A DNA stretch of 64,000 nucleotides from Sphagnum compactum (taxonomy: Eukaryota; Bryophyta; Sphagnopsida; Sphagnales): contig OZ234500.1 in assembly GCA_965153455.1 (NCBI GenBank), positions 6,510,001-6,574,000 on the forward strand. Reading direction: 5' to 3'. This document shows positions 48,101 to 60,900 of this stretch, in pieces. Positions within the stretch are counted from its first letter, which is position 1, and each line of letters opens with the position of its first letter. The position numbers and the translations under genes were made by a program. Under the pieces are notes generated by a model, which saw only the letters and a program-made list of their open reading frames with translations, ran no database searches and was not told the DNA's origin.

Positions 48101-49002
48101 GGTGAGTAGGGTGGAGTGGGAGCTAGTCATTGGTATGCATGATATTAGCTATGGTCTGGTACTTTGTGAGTACTCAAAGGCTTACAACCATACCCATTTT
48201 TTTGGTTTTGTTTTTGGCCGGAACTGACACAGTATTTGTATAGTGTAGTGTTTCTCTCGTCATTCAAATTGATGTTTGGGTGGGATGTGTTTGTACCTGG
48301 ACTGCAAAAGTTCATCATGCTGGAAATCATCACAATGATTGTCCTCACTGTGTTGGGTGTGTTCTGGGCAGGTTTCTGGGAGATGTATGATCCTGAAGGC
48401 TACTCCTTGTGGTTCTGTGACTATAAACACAATGATGAAAATCAAGTCACATTTGTCACTATGAACAAAGTGGGTGGGTTTCTGCAAAGAATGGACTTCA
48501 TTCGCAAGTATGCATTTAGCAAGATGTGTATTCTGGGTGAATCGTCCCCATACTCTATAAAGGGAGTGTGGCTTTTCAGGTATTCACTGCCAAATTGTCA
48601 CTGTAGCTGAGTTTAGTTTGTGTTCTTGGAAGCCAGGGCTCCTACAACATAAATCAAACTGCCATATTTCAGATCATGCACTGGACACATAATTAGTCTG
48701 TTGGTTTTGCCTAGTTTGGGGGGGGGTTTCCTTATGTTTTGACCTCTTGAGTCATCTCAGCAACAGTGGTGAGCATTACACTGGAAAAATGTTGATTTTT
48801 CTATTAACTTTGGTGTTGGCTTCTCCTCAGAGGAACTGAGATTCCACAGATGGTGAAGGATGAGTGCTATGATGTGGAGCTGTATGACTGGACACAGGTC
48901 GACATCACAAAAGAGGACCAGAAAGCATTGGTTAATGCTTACTTTGAAGAGCCAGATGAAATTCAAGGGATGAAGCTTCTGGAAACAAAGTGTTTCAAGT
49001 GA
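45194..49002 (+). CDS. Translation elongation factor 1B gamma subunit (8 exons)
   Basis: Exons 45194-45202, 45439-45588, 45718-45778, 46021-46070, 46195-46296, 46764-47328, 48372-48579 and 48831-49002 join in frame with GT-AG introns to 438 residues, slightly longer than the roughly 410 of flowering plants. The N-terminal half is the glutathione-transferase-like domain: MALVLHAP start, SFQMGVTNKSPEFL, VPALETPEGP, ESNAIARY, and later TYVVGHSVTIADI and PHVERYFW. A Pro/Lys/Glu-rich linker (APKPVEAPKPV) follows. The C-terminal EF1G domain includes NPLDFLPPSPMVMDNWKRLY, FWEMYDPEGYSLWFCDY, NKVGGFLQRMD and the end TKCFK. The subunit scaffolds the eEF1B exchange complex that recharges eEF1A with GTP in the cytosol. 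The first exon is only nine bases (Met-Ala-Leu). Intron 6 is 1,043 bases. Convergent with the NPH3 gene downstream. Confidence 0.95.
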
Positions 49003-50436
49003 TGGCATCTTTGTGAAATCATTCTGTCTTGCTGATGAAGATTATTTACTATTGCAATTTGGAACTTGCCCAGGGACTAGGGGTGAGTCTTCCTGGACAT
49101 GGAAGTCATTCAGTTTTTACTGTCATTGGTCCTTTTGGCTAAAGCTCAAGCTGGTTTGGCTCAATCTACAAACCATGTTTAATTTTTGCAGATTATTTTG
49201 GTACCCCATCATTTTTTTGAAAAAAAACAAAGAAAAAAGGACATGGGAAAAAGAAACATCCATAAACAATGATGCTTTCATCCATCAACTGTTCACCAAA
49301 GAGTGTCAACAAGTACGCTCATTGTGATCAGGAAAAATCGCATTGTCAGTCATTTTGAACGATAATACGGAAGAAAGTACAAAAAACACTGTTGTCAAGA
49401 AATTGTTGAACTTCTGCATGAAAAGTTTCTTTTTTCAATTCAGCAATGCAGCTATAGGAGGAAATCGCAGAATTTTTAAAAAAGTGACAATACTTTTTGT
49501 AAGATTTCATATTGTTTACAAGTAACGTGTGATTGTGTCAGCATCGATGTTATTTTTGTCAATTTGCTGATCGTGTCAGGAAGGTGGATATTCCTAGCAG
49601 GATCTAGTCAGCTTTCGACAAGTTGGCGCATTTTTTTAAAGCGGCTTTCAAACTGCAGGCAGTTTACATGGACGTGACGATATACTCTTTCCCCATGAAC
49701 AGTGCCTATCGTTTTTTGGCGACTTTAAATGGAAAATCCTCTTTGTATTCGTTGTCTGCTTTATTGAAAGATAGGAAGTTGGCAATAAGTCACCAAGATA
49801 CTGACAGGCTGGTCCGCATGGCGCTAACACCTTTTATTTAAAGACATTTTCAAAGTAGACGATAATTTTTGACATTTTCTCTGCTTCTGTTCAATTGAAG
49901 TGCGGCACCTTTTGGTGATAGTGGCGAAGGGGGATAATGAAAAAGCCAATTTATGTAAATGGAATTCATAACCCAGTTACGTCATAATTACATATTTTCT
50001 TATTAGAGCTCATATTCATCCATCGAATAACTACTTTCCTATACAATCAAACTCATTTACAGAGCTGTAACTGTTCCTACGAAACTGTATATTCGTGCAA
50101 GGCAATTTCTGACTTCACAATTGTTGTTGGCTACCGCAAAGATCCACCATCCTAACATGCAGTGTTCTATCAGTTAGCAAAACTAAATCTTCTGCATCTG
50201 CCACAAATGCTGCATTGGTGTGCATGTGCACTGGATCTCACTAATTAGCACCCTTAAGATAAATCAACGGGAAGTTAATTTCATGGGGATGCAGGCCAGG
50301 TCCTTCATTGTAGTACCATGGGATGCAAGCCCAAGTCCCTTCTGATGCGCTTTGCAATCATCACTGCCAGTCTTGCACAGTTGAAGAAGCTGGAAGTAGA
50401 TTGTGGAGCATGGGGACCATTTTTTTACCATAGCCT
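49003..50436. other. Intergenic region between convergent genes
   Basis: Contains the presumed 3' UTRs of eEF1B gamma and the NPH3 gene. Short frames (for example 49623-49841) are not recognisable. No strong repeat was found. Confidence 0.5.
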
Positions 50437-53400
50437 TTAGGTTGGCTTTCGGAGGTTCTGCCTTGCATAGTTCTGGGGGATGTGGCATGATCTGGAGATG
50501 TCTGAAGCTGATGAGCTGGGTGTTCTAAATGCTGGGGTGTTTTTGTCATTTCCAGGCAGTATGAAACTAGGTAATGCAGATTGTTGTCCATTCATCTCAA
50601 CATCTTGAACCTTGAGCTGCTCAGCAAGAGTTGGAGCAAGAGGATCAGTTTCAGTTTGAGGTGTACTTGATCCAAATTTGAGCTTCTGTAAAGCTTTGGA
50701 CACCAATCCGCCTGTTCTATGCCCTGGCTTGAGGTTACTCATGCAGCATGAGCTACTGACTGAGGATGATGACCTTCTAGTGTTGGTGCTCACTTTCCCA
50801 GATGGAGTAGAAGAAACTGTAGCTGGTTTAGACCTTGTTGAGCTTTTTGAGTTCAGATTCAAAGTCTGGACAAGTGTTTGTCTCATTCTGTCAAGCTCTG
50901 CCTCAACTGATTGCAACCGGCTCTCAGTGGCCTCAAAATCATCCCTCAAGCTCACAGCATCATGATATGCATCACAGTCCCAGTTAGCTGCATGAACTCG
51001 AGAGCTCTGATGCAGCATAGTCTCATGATGATCTGCATCAAAGCCCAAGCCAGCAGCAGCTCTACATGATGACTCAAAGGACCGAAAAGAACCTGAGAGA
51101 TTCTCACACGAACGATGACGAACATGACGGCCCATGGAGTTGATCCTGAAGCAAGCAGGTGTATGATGACCAAAAGGTGTGGCGCAGGGTTGAAGCCGCT
51201 GAGTGAACATAGCTTGAACCAGCACACGCAGTGGCATGAATTCATTCTGTACAGCATGGGTACAAGCTTCTGCTGAGAGTTTATTGCAGTCTATTGTGCG
51301 ACACAAGATCAACCGCTCACCTTCAGTTATGTGTGGATGTGCCTGTTTTGCAAGAACAAATCCAAACACATGAACTCCAGCAGCTGCCATCTTCAAAACA
51401 AATCAATTCAATGCCATCACTCCATGAGCATTCTTTCTCATGGAAGCAAATATACACACAAATTACAACATTCTTCCAAGATGCTCTTCACAATGCAGAT
51501 TCTTTTACCTGAAGGTAATTGTAAATGGCTTCATAAGCATGGTCATGTGTCAGACGGACATGGTCTGGAATCCTTTCAAGAAGAGATGCAAACTTGGCAG
51601 GTGTCAAGCTTGCATCATGAGCAATTGCAGAAAGATACTTGTCCCAGATTTGTCCAACTGCAGACATTGCTTGCACATAACTGTAGGAAAAATCAGAGAC
51701 AGGATCGGTACCCATTTGATTGAATGCTCTCTGTCTTTCAGAAATAAAGAGCATGATGATATTCTCCATGGAATCCAGCTCTAATTTGGAGACTTGTGAC
51801 CCAGAGCCCTCAGCTTTGGGTTTTGATGCAGGCAACAGAAGGTCAGCAAGACTGGCATGTTCGAGCTGCAATGCTATTTTCTTCTCAAGCTTTACCCTGC
51901 ATCAAATTGCATATTCAGCATAATACCTAATTGCTCAGAAAACCAGAGTGAAATTTACTTGCTCAGTTATAGCATGTCTGAAGAGAAAACATCCTTAAGC
52001 TTCAACCAGGCACAATATGCAAGTGCTGTAGATCATCTAAGAACCAAACCCTAAACCTTCTAAACCCTACAGGCATCACTTGTTGGAGGGCAAAAATGGC
52101 CACATCATCTAAGAACCATTTGCATCCTACAAGAATCAGGATGAGGTTTAAGGGCTTAGTCTTGTGGAAGCAAGGGTTTAGGGTCCTGGGATTCTGGAAG
52201 ACTAAACCCAGAATGAGGTTTAGGGTTTAGGGTTCTGGAAGCCAGCATTCCATGATGTATAGACATGGATTTACAGTGTAGGGAACTTGGGGTTTTGGAA
52301 TGGATTTGTAGTACCTGCAATCAGTGCTAGATTTGCAAGCAAGTGCACATCTCAAGAGTGCTGAGAGAAAGCTTGTTGGAACCATGTTTCGTTCTTGAGG
52401 TAATAAGCTCACCACACTTTCAACAACCATGCGTTGATCCAGCTTGCTGGGACATTGTTCAAACTTCTGCTGCACATGATGATTTGCACTAGGCTTGACA
52501 ATCCATTGATCCACAAACCTTGTGATAACATAGCTCACAAACTTCTCTTGCATGGATTGCTTTCGCATAGCAACTACAAGTTGAACAAACAGGTGACATG
52601 GTAAGCTTGCCAAATCTTGGATACAGTTTGAATCCATCAAGAACTGGCTTTGTGCAATTTCCATTTGCATGCAGCCACCACCCCTTGCTGCTGATGAGTT
52701 TCTTGTTGCAGCAACAGGTAAGCTCCTTTCCGCAGGACCCACAACCTCAATGGATGCCATGATGACTAGTGAGTCTAAGCACCTGCTCACTATTTGAAGC
52801 TTCTCTGCAAGAGGCATAAGTCCATCACAACTGTGGAGCACAACTATGGTGTCCTCCCACCTCCGAAGAGCAACCTGGGGGCAGAGAAAAAATCATAGTA
52901 AGTATCCTTAGCAGATGCTCAACAACTTCAGTTTAGAACCAAGCTAGATGGCCACTAGCCAGCTCTTCAAGCATCCTGAGCGGTCCTCAACATGTGATCC
53001 TGCAACAATATTTCTCACACCTAAGTTCAGTTATTAACTTTTTTGCAACCCCACCCATACAACCAAAACTGGGATTGCAAAGAGCTGTGAAATTACTAAT
53101 AGCAAACCACCTGGACCAATCAGAAACCAGTCAGATCAAATTTAATACACCCTTCTTTGATACACAGTTTTGCTGTGCCTTCCACGAGCCTCAGCAAACT
53201 CCGTAAATGTGTCCGACCTATACCATTTTGCTGAGCCAAACTGACGTGTTCCGATTTTTCTTCATCCAATTCTATTATGTAGAGTAATACTGAGCACCGC
53301 CGGAGATGCTCTCGTAATCTGAGCAAAGCTTCTAAGCTGCAACAGATACAAAGCACGAGTCTGCTGGACACTCCAGAGTTGCAACAGATAGAGAAAAACA

Positions 53401-54546
53401 AATGTTTCCACGACAGGGTACGTGCGACTCTTACCTGTGTCAAGTAAAGCTCACTGCGTTGACACAGATTGGCTTTGCCATATTCTTCAAACATGTGCAA
53501 GTACTCCGCCATGCATCTCAAAGCAGCCACGCTAGATGCTTCCATGAGTATAGTCGACCCATAACAGAAGTTCGCAACCATCTCAAAGATTTCAGGTCCG
53601 CCCGGACACTCACTGGATAGTTCCACTTCCTTGGAATCCATCAGCAACCCCTTCATGTATCCACTGCGTGAAACCAGCGGAAACTGCACACGAATAACAG
53701 GAGTGATGAGCTGATTTTGCAGACCGTCTGCAAGTTCCAACCATGTCTGAGCTGGAACGAACTCGTTCATTATGAATCACGACACCCATCAGGAGATAAA
53801 AGAACAGCAACACGCAACAACAGCAGCCAGTTCATATCCTCTGCACAGCGCTATCTTCTGCAACCAATTAGATCAGGAAACGGTGAAACATAATTCGAGC
53901 TTTCAAGGTGGACACTTGAAAAAGAAAAGAAAAGTCTTTTACTTTGTGAAGATGGAATTCACGGCCTTTGAAGTGTATAGTGATAGTCGTTGCGAGTCCT
54001 GTAGCAGCACACCTGCGAAAGAGGAAAGAACAAAAGAACAAAACAAGCACCACAAAAGCTCATAGTCTAGCTCACTCACATCTCTAGTACTTACTACTCC
54101 AGCTTACACGATGAAAGTAGCTAGTACTACACAGAAGACTAGAGTAAACGCTTGGAAGAGCAACCAATTTTCGCAGAAAAAAAGTACAACAGCACCGAAG
54201 ATCAATAAGATCGTAGCAGCAAGCCCCAAAGAAGAGAAGAGAACAAAAAGCGAGGAACAGCTTACCAAGCGAGGACATTGCGCTTGAGTGCATGTGTAAC
54301 GAAGGAGTTGTGAACCTTGCCCGCTACATATTCTTTTTGGCTAGGTACGACAACATCTGCAACACTGCTACAAATTTCAGCTTCAGAGTAGTACGAGCTG
54401 GGACTCAACACAACAGTGGCATCAGTTCCTGATCCGATTGAAGTAGAGCTTGATGCCGCTCCTCCTCCTGCTCCTCCAGTTCCTCCTCTTCCACTGGAAT
54501 CCTCCATCCTCGACTCATCGCTAGTCTTGTCAACGGAACTCATCAT
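50437..54546 (-). CDS. BTB/POZ and NPH3-domain protein (6 exons)
   Basis: Exons 54546-54266, 54012-53943, 53683-53435, 52874-52315, 51896-51509 and 51342-50437 join in frame with GT-AG introns to 817 residues. After a Ser/Gly-rich N-terminus comes HALKRNVLAW, then the BTB core spread over exons 2-3: GLATTITIHFKGREFHLHK, then FPLVSRSGYMKGLL, GGPEIFEMVANFCYG and LRCMAEYLHMFEEYG. The NPH3 region starts VALRRWEDTIVVLHSCDGL and continues through LASLPCHLFVQLV, CRVKLEKKIALQLEHASL, the DHAYEAIYNYLQ motif, and AHPHITEGERLILCRTIDC..KLSAEACTHAVQNEFMPLRVLVQAMF. A short coiled coil (ESRLQSVEAELDRMRQ) and a low-complexity tail follow. The family provides CUL3-type substrate adaptors at the plasma membrane, best known in phototropin signalling and auxin-transport control. 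Which subgroup this belongs to is not clear; the core is rather diverged. The second of two adjacent Met codons (54543) is an equally good start. Confidence 0.9.
52040..52240. repeat. TTTAGGG-type telomere-like repeats inside NPH3 intron 4
   Basis: The minor orientation is AAACCCTAAACC, then TAAACCCTAC at 52047-52072. The major orientation includes GGGTTTAGGGTCC and GGTTTAGGGTTTAGGGTTC (52217-52235). A 70-75 base unit containing ATGAGGTTTA..GGG and TTCTGGAAG is partly duplicated. All lie within the intron 51897-52314 and outside exons. Confidence 0.7.
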
Positions 54547-55529
54547 CCAAAATCTAGCACCGCAGATGTGTATGAACAGCTTCCTCACTAACCAATAAAT
54601 CACAGTGCTAGTTCTCAAACCAATTAATCATTCCTGCGAACAATGTATGTGCAGCAAGCAAGGCAACTTCTTTTCTTGTGCAACAAAATCTACAGCAGCT
54701 GCTGCAACAACGCCACCACCTCTAGCTAGCACCACCATCTCCACCTCCATCAAGACTAGTGCTCAGTGCTCACCGATCAGGTCTTGTTCACTCCTAAAGC
54801 AACATCAGTTTCATTCCAATCTCGCAAACCTGATTATCCTAATCACTCTCAGTGAGCACAGAGCACAAACCTCATCATCATCTTCACAATCATGCTGTGA
54901 GCCTGGTTATCCTAATCACACACCCTAATACAAGGAGTGTTCGGGGAGTTCTTCGAGAAATTTTAATAACCTCCAGTTCCGGGTATTTAAATATTCAAAA
55001 TCACAGAAGCTCAACTTCAGAATTAAATATTAATTTTCATTGGTTGTCAAAACTCCATAACTATATAGACCCTGAGTTTGATATATTATAAAACTTTGTA
55101 CCTATACAATACCTAACATAAAAGCATGTGTAATGTGTACATGAAACTGAACCCGATTTTTGAATTGGGCTCTGAGGTCCTTGAATTTTTTAAAAACGTC
55201 AAAACTGGAACCACAAGGTTTTAAAATGGAAAGAATGAGGCTCAAAACTTGCACCCTAAGATAACCTTTCAATCTGTTATTAAAAATCCAAACCCGAGAC
55301 CAGAGGTTCTCTTAAGAAAACCGTCAATGCTGGTAAGAACCACCATAATACCCGACTAGGGTTTAGTGCAGTTTCCAATAACCGCTCAATATAGATACAA
55401 AGCCTCCTCATCATCCATCATAGTCTTTTCACAAACTTCATCATCGTAGTCACAATGCTCTGAACATCCTCATCACAATGCTGATCATAAATTACTAATT
55501 ATACCACTCTGATTCCGAAGGCAAGACAG

Positions 55530-55930
55530 AATCCAAGCTTAAGCTTTTCACTGAATTAGGTTTCTAAGTTTAAGTTTTCACTTTCCTTCCAAGCATAATC
55601 TTAAGTTTTTTTACTTAATTATACGTTTAAGCTTTACTTCATCTTCTATGATTAAGCGTAAGTTTTCACTTAATTAAATGAACTTTCCTAAGTTTAAGCT
55701 ATTCACTTAATCAAACTTCTACGCTTTTAGCTTAAGTTTTCACTTAAATAAAATTCTAAGTTTCAGATTTTCAGGTATTTAAATTTCTAAGCTTAAGCTT
55801 TTACTTAATTCAACTTTTAAGTTTGAGCTTTTTCACTTAAATTAAACTTCTAAGCTTTGAGATTAAGTTTTCTCCCAATTAAATTTCTAAGTTTAAGGTT
55901 TCACTTAATTAAACGTCTTAATCAAAACTT
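55530..55930. repeat. Degenerate minisatellite of TTTAAGCTTTTCACTTAATT type
   Basis: About a dozen imperfect units of roughly 30-40 bases built from CTAAGTTTAAG, TTTTCACTTAATTAAA and CTTCTAAG. AAGCTT palindromes are frequent. There are no unique spacers of constant length and no coding frame. Confidence 0.75.
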
Positions 55931-57185
55931 CAGAGACCTGCTGCTCCTAATTAAATGAACTCTTTAATTTATACTTGATCAATAAATTTCCATTAATGAA
56001 GGAGATGATGCTTTTACACTACTTTACAAACCACACTTATAAGGTGGTGATGGATTTTAGGAGGAGCAGAGAAAGGCAAATTACAATATTAATCACAAGC
56101 TGCATTTTGCTATGCATATTGTTAGTCAACTTAATTTACCTCTAATCCAAACCTACATTATGATTGTATTCCGGTTCAAGACCCAAAGACAGAAACAAAA
56201 GGCTTTATCAGAAATTGAGGTAAATTAAGGTCCCTTCACACAATCATGAGGACTGTAACCAAGGAAATGTTGAGAGCCTTAAAAACACATTCAAAGACCA
56301 TCCCATGGAAATTCAGAAATCATTTATATGTGAGCTTGGCTTGTCAAGTGGAAAGTAAAGTGAAAATATATCTTATCGAGGTATCATCGTATTGCAATTA
56401 AGCCAAAAAGGAAAGTAATCAATTATTTTATGTGAATTTCTTTTTTCCTTATACAAGTTTAGGGTTTTTTTTCTCTTTTTTTTCATCACTTTCCTTCCAA
56501 TTTTTATTTCTCCACTTTTTCATTTCAACAAGTACAATCGTAAGAAAAAATAAAAATGTAAAAAAAATCCAATCAATCATGATTTTTTTGGGCACATGGG
56601 CTCATGAACTTCATGCCCACCTTTTAAATTTTTATTATTAAAAATTTGAGAAAATCATTTGTAAGAAAATTCAACCAATCATGATTTTTTTGGGCACACC
56701 TTTGCCCACAAACTTTGTGCCCACCCTTAGAAAAACAATCAAACAAATTAGAGAGAACTTATGTTTAAAAAATCCAATCAATCTCAACTTTTTTGATCCA
56801 GGGGCTAACAAACTTTGCACCTACACTCAAAGTAATATATATTAAGAAAAATTGAGAAAAGATTATGATAAAAAGTTTGTAAATTCACTTTAAAAAAGAG
56901 TTATGAAAAAATCTGAGTTTTTGAACATCAAAATCTGACCAATCATGATTTCTTGAACTCATCATGTAACGGACTTGGTGCTAAGCCATTCAACAAGAAT
57001 TGAGGTTGGCACCAATCCCATTACACCATGAAACATTATTCATAGTTCATTTAATGTTAATTTTTCATCCATTTGCTTTTTCGTACTCCTTTGGGTCCTC
57101 AACCTTTGTGTGTAAACGGAATTTAAACCTTGAAATGACTTTCTCTCTAATAAAAAGTTTTCCATTTTAGTCATGGTCTTCCAGA

Positions 57186-57206
57186 CTCTAATGTAAAGTG
57201 GGCCTA
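57186..57206. repeat. Harbinger-like terminal sequence followed by TAA
   Basis: CTAATGTAAAGTGGGCC then TAA, in the same orientation as the ends at 7609-7628 and 36379-36398. No left partner identified. Confidence 0.4.
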
Positions 57207-57359
57207 AGTTGGAATTAAACTTACTTTTGAGTACTTATTTAATATCACTTAACCCATCATCAGACAATCACAGATTTGCTGTTCTCTAAAATTTAGCAGC
57301 ATTTAGAGCTAAAATTGTACATCACTACACTAGTACTTTCTTACTAAGTACTAGTGTAC

Positions 57360-57960
57360 ATCACTTACTCTCCTTAATTATCCATTCAGGAATCCAGTTA
57401 GCGAAACTCTAGGTAATGGTGCTTCACTTTGTCTTCCTGGGAGATGATTATAGATTAGATTAGCATAATAATGTAATCTGAAAAGGTATCAAGGGTTCAT
57501 TGTACTGCTAGGTAGCTTAAATTGCTGCTCATTAGTTTATGCTCTACTAAATCTTCCTATAAACAGTGCTACCGAATTTGGTAATCATCTGCTTACTTTC
57601 CCTCACTGAGAGATTATAGATTAATTTAGTATAAGAGAACTGAAGAAGCATTCAGGGTTCAGTTGGTAATTAACTACCAGATAAATAATTGTGCAGCACA
57701 TAGTTGCTAGTTAATTGCTTTCACTTAATCTTCTTTAGATAGTTCATTGAGGAATCTAGTTAGTGAAACTGGTAATTGATGCTCACTTTCCCTCCTTGGG
57801 AGATTACACCTTGACAAGACGAGCTTCATAAAAGGAAACTAAAGAGGGTAGCTTAAGGTCCATCATACTACTAGGTAATTGTGCAGCAAAACTTGCTAGT
57901 TAATGCTTTCACTTAATCTTCCTTAAGTACTAGATAGTTAATTGTCTACTCGATAGTTGA
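57360..57960. repeat. Three tandem units of about 181 bp
   Basis: Landmarks recur near 57388, 57571 and 57750: AGGAATCyAGTTAGyGAAAC, GGTAATsrTGCT, CACTTTsyCTyC..GGGAGAT and ATTAGATTA, followed by a CTAGTTAATTGCTTTCACTTAATCTTC-like joint written here as parts (GCTTTCACTTAATCTTC). Identity between units is moderate. Confidence 0.65.
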
Positions 57961-60900
57961 ATCAATAATGGGTAGTGACGGCTTTCATTTAGATCTCAAG
58001 GTGTTTCATTCTCATGGTCTTCTAGTAAATTTTAGCCACCAAAAGTCATTTAGAGAGGGAACTAACTGGAAGCCTCTGTAAGTAGTCATTACTAAGGTTA
58101 TGTTGAACACTTAACTGTGACTGGGAATTTCGGATTCTCTCTTAGATCTTCAGTTATTATTAATGGAGGCTGAGTAGGTCTGGACTCTGGACTCTCCTCT
58201 GTCCTTGCATTTGATGTTGCATTTAAACATGTGTCTGAACCTTACGACCAGGCCTTAAATTTGATGGGCAGGGCTGCCCTGTGTATCTAAGGATTTCACC
58301 TAGATTTGCCCTTTACCGAAAACAAATTTAAGAGTCATAAGAAAATTTTGTGTATGGTAAGGTCCCAGTGTGAGGGCATTCCCCAATTTATAAAAAAGTT
58401 ACCTAGGACGAGTGGGTAGTCGACTACAGGCTTTCATGGCTTGCATTTCAGGAATGTCCTTACACAATGGCCTTACTCCTGCTACCGCACAAGGTGAATG
58501 TTACCATAAGTCTAAACATAGGTAGATCATGAGGTGGAAGGAGCAAGAGGCACCTTACACCTTAAAGTTGGTGTAAGAGGCCTCTTGTAGGCTTCTGGTG
58601 TCTCTTGTCTTTGAGTTTTTCTTTTGAAGCACAAAAGAAGATCCAACCTGAGAAGCCGTTGGCAGCCCCAAGTCAAGCTAATTGACAGAGGGCCAGCAGG
58701 AGTTTCACTTGCACCTCACTGGGTTCTCACTGGGTTTGAGAGCCTAGGACCTCTTGTGATCCCAGGAAATGCCTCCAAACATTTTATGTAAAGTGGAGGG
58801 AGACAACGTAACCCTATTCACATTGCATATACATCTCTGTATATAAGTTTGTACCCTGTAAATTTAATGCCCAAGGTTGCCCTTTGCAGAGAACAATTTG
58901 ACCCAGAATTATCATTTACACAAAAACAAAAAATCATAATGAAATTTTGTAAGGTGGATCAAGAGCCAGTGGCCTTGTGGACATTGAGTATATCTAGGGT
59001 ACATACATGTATGTTTGCTTGTTTATTTTTAACAGAACCCCTTTCTTTGTAGCGTTGTTCAAATTGAAGCAATCATTTAGTTATTAAGGTTTGAAGGATT
59101 ACTTATTTTTTGGTATAAGTTGGAAGGCTCGGACCTTATTTGAAGGTACTATAATGAAAAGAACAAGGAAGAAAAATCCTCTCACCCCCATAAGTCCAGG
59201 AGACAACAATAAAATAAAATAAGATGATCAATGGCATCATCTTCTCAACAAACAGGATTGTCAACTTCATTTATACAACTTAAAGCATTGACTTCTAAGC
59301 CACAATTTAATATTAGGACACTCCAAATTTACTCTATGAACTATTGTTTTCCACATTTGTGATTCCATCACACAAGAATGTCAAATGCAACCCAACAACA
59401 TCCGTCTTGATCACAAGATCCAAATGCTACAAACAACATAGAGTTGTTAACAATCACAACACCAAACCCAATCTATATAGCTAGATATAGAACTTCATGT
59501 ATACCATTGTTATCTGGGTGTGTGCATTTTTTGGTTATGAATTCAGATAGTTGTCAAATATGGATGTAGACATATCCTGAAATTGCGTCGTTTTCAATTT
59601 CTTGTGTTATGGGTATCCGGTGGATGTCCTTTCAACTAACAACTCACAATTATGTATATTTGGATGTTAACGAGGTTGCATATTTTTTAATTATTCATAT
59701 CCATATGTTATGGTTAGTTGGGGTTCGGATATGAATTTTCGTATTATTCATATTTGGTAATGAAATTATAGTTGTTGGATATGCATATGCAAAATATATT
59801 TGTAGAATTAGGGTTTAAGGGGCTTGACATGAAGCACCTTATAAAGGTTTTGGGTTTATGGTAGTTTGAATGTTTCTTTGTCTTTTTCATCTTTCTACTC
59901 AAAACGATGAAGCTTGAGTTACTTTTATTTTTGTCACAAGGATGAACACTTTTGTTTCGACAGAATGTGGGCAGCAAACACCTTTGTAACTATCTCTTGA
60001 ACACTAGGTACATTACACTTTCTTTATTTCTTCAAGGTTTTTGGTTTTCTTTCTTGATTGAGTTGTTCTAGTTATGGGAGCTTGAATATTGCACAAGTTT
60101 TGGCTTCACACATAAGTTTCAGCTTCTTACATGCATTTCGGTTTCAAAAGTTCTAGGTTTGAACAAATTTCATTTACTTTTGCATTCACACATTTGCAAG
60201 TTTGGTGTTTGCATTATTTTTTGTTTTCTTTGCATAGTTCATGGTGTCTTTCACACTCTAGAGTATAGATTTTTCTTGATGTTACTAAACATATTTTTCG
60301 CACTTTAGATTCTTGTTAATACTATTGAGCATGTCTTTTGCACTTTGGAGTCTAGATTCTTGTTCTAAATTCACATTCTAGAGTTTGGATTTTAATTTAT
60401 GTTGTTGATGTTGTTATTATAACTCTTTTGGGTAATTAATGATGTTGTTGCAACTCTTGTGGGTAGTTGATGCTACTATTATATCTCTTTTGGAAAGCTA
60501 ATGATGTTGTTCTAGCTTTTGTGGGTAGTCGATGTTATTATTGCAGCTATTTTGGGAAGTTGATGGTGTTGTTGTTACTATTGAACATAGAAGTTCCATC
60601 TCATTTGCCTCTACCTACACATCTTTTTAGCAACGATTACAAGTTCATTTTGGTTTCACAAGTTTTTGGGTTTGAACAAATCACATTTACCTTTGGAAAT
60701 TTTTGTTTCATTAGTCTTTATATTTGAGCAAATCAATTTGCATTCTAGTTTTTGGTCAATCTCTGTCGTGGTTTCTAATTTGTATTTTGGTTTTTGGTCT
60801 GTTTTGAACATACCAGTAATGATGAAAGACAATGATGTGTGTTTGTTTGAATCTGTTGGTGAGGTTGAAGAGGATTGAGACATTAATCTAATTTTTAATG

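Larger units (their letters stand above)
54547..57359. other. Upstream region of NPH3 gene and AT-rich DNA
   Basis: Up to about 54960 is the probable 5' region of the NPH3 gene (mixed composition, many CATCATC words). Beyond it no gene is recognised. It contains the tandem repeat at 55530-55930 and a Harbinger-like end at 57186-57206. Confidence 0.5.

Noticed and set aside
47329-48371. A separate gene in the long intron 6 of eEF1B gamma
   Set aside because: Frames there (for example 47584-47802) are short and unrecognisable. The intron has clear splice sites that restore the AISGFWEMYDPEG junction.
50437-51396. Start of NPH3 exon 6 at or near 51396
   Set aside because: An acceptor at 51343 with a better pyrimidine tract gives the family-typical junction YLQ-AHPHITEGER.
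53120-53770. Frame starting at ATG 53770 as the start of the NPH3 protein
   Set aside because: The residues before FPLVSRSGYM do not match a BTB core, while upstream exons at 54012-53943 and 54546-54266 splice in frame and supply it. The 3' part of the frame is intron.
55530-55930. Possible CRISPR-like array
   Set aside because: Units are degenerate and contiguous, without unique spacers, and the genome is eukaryotic.
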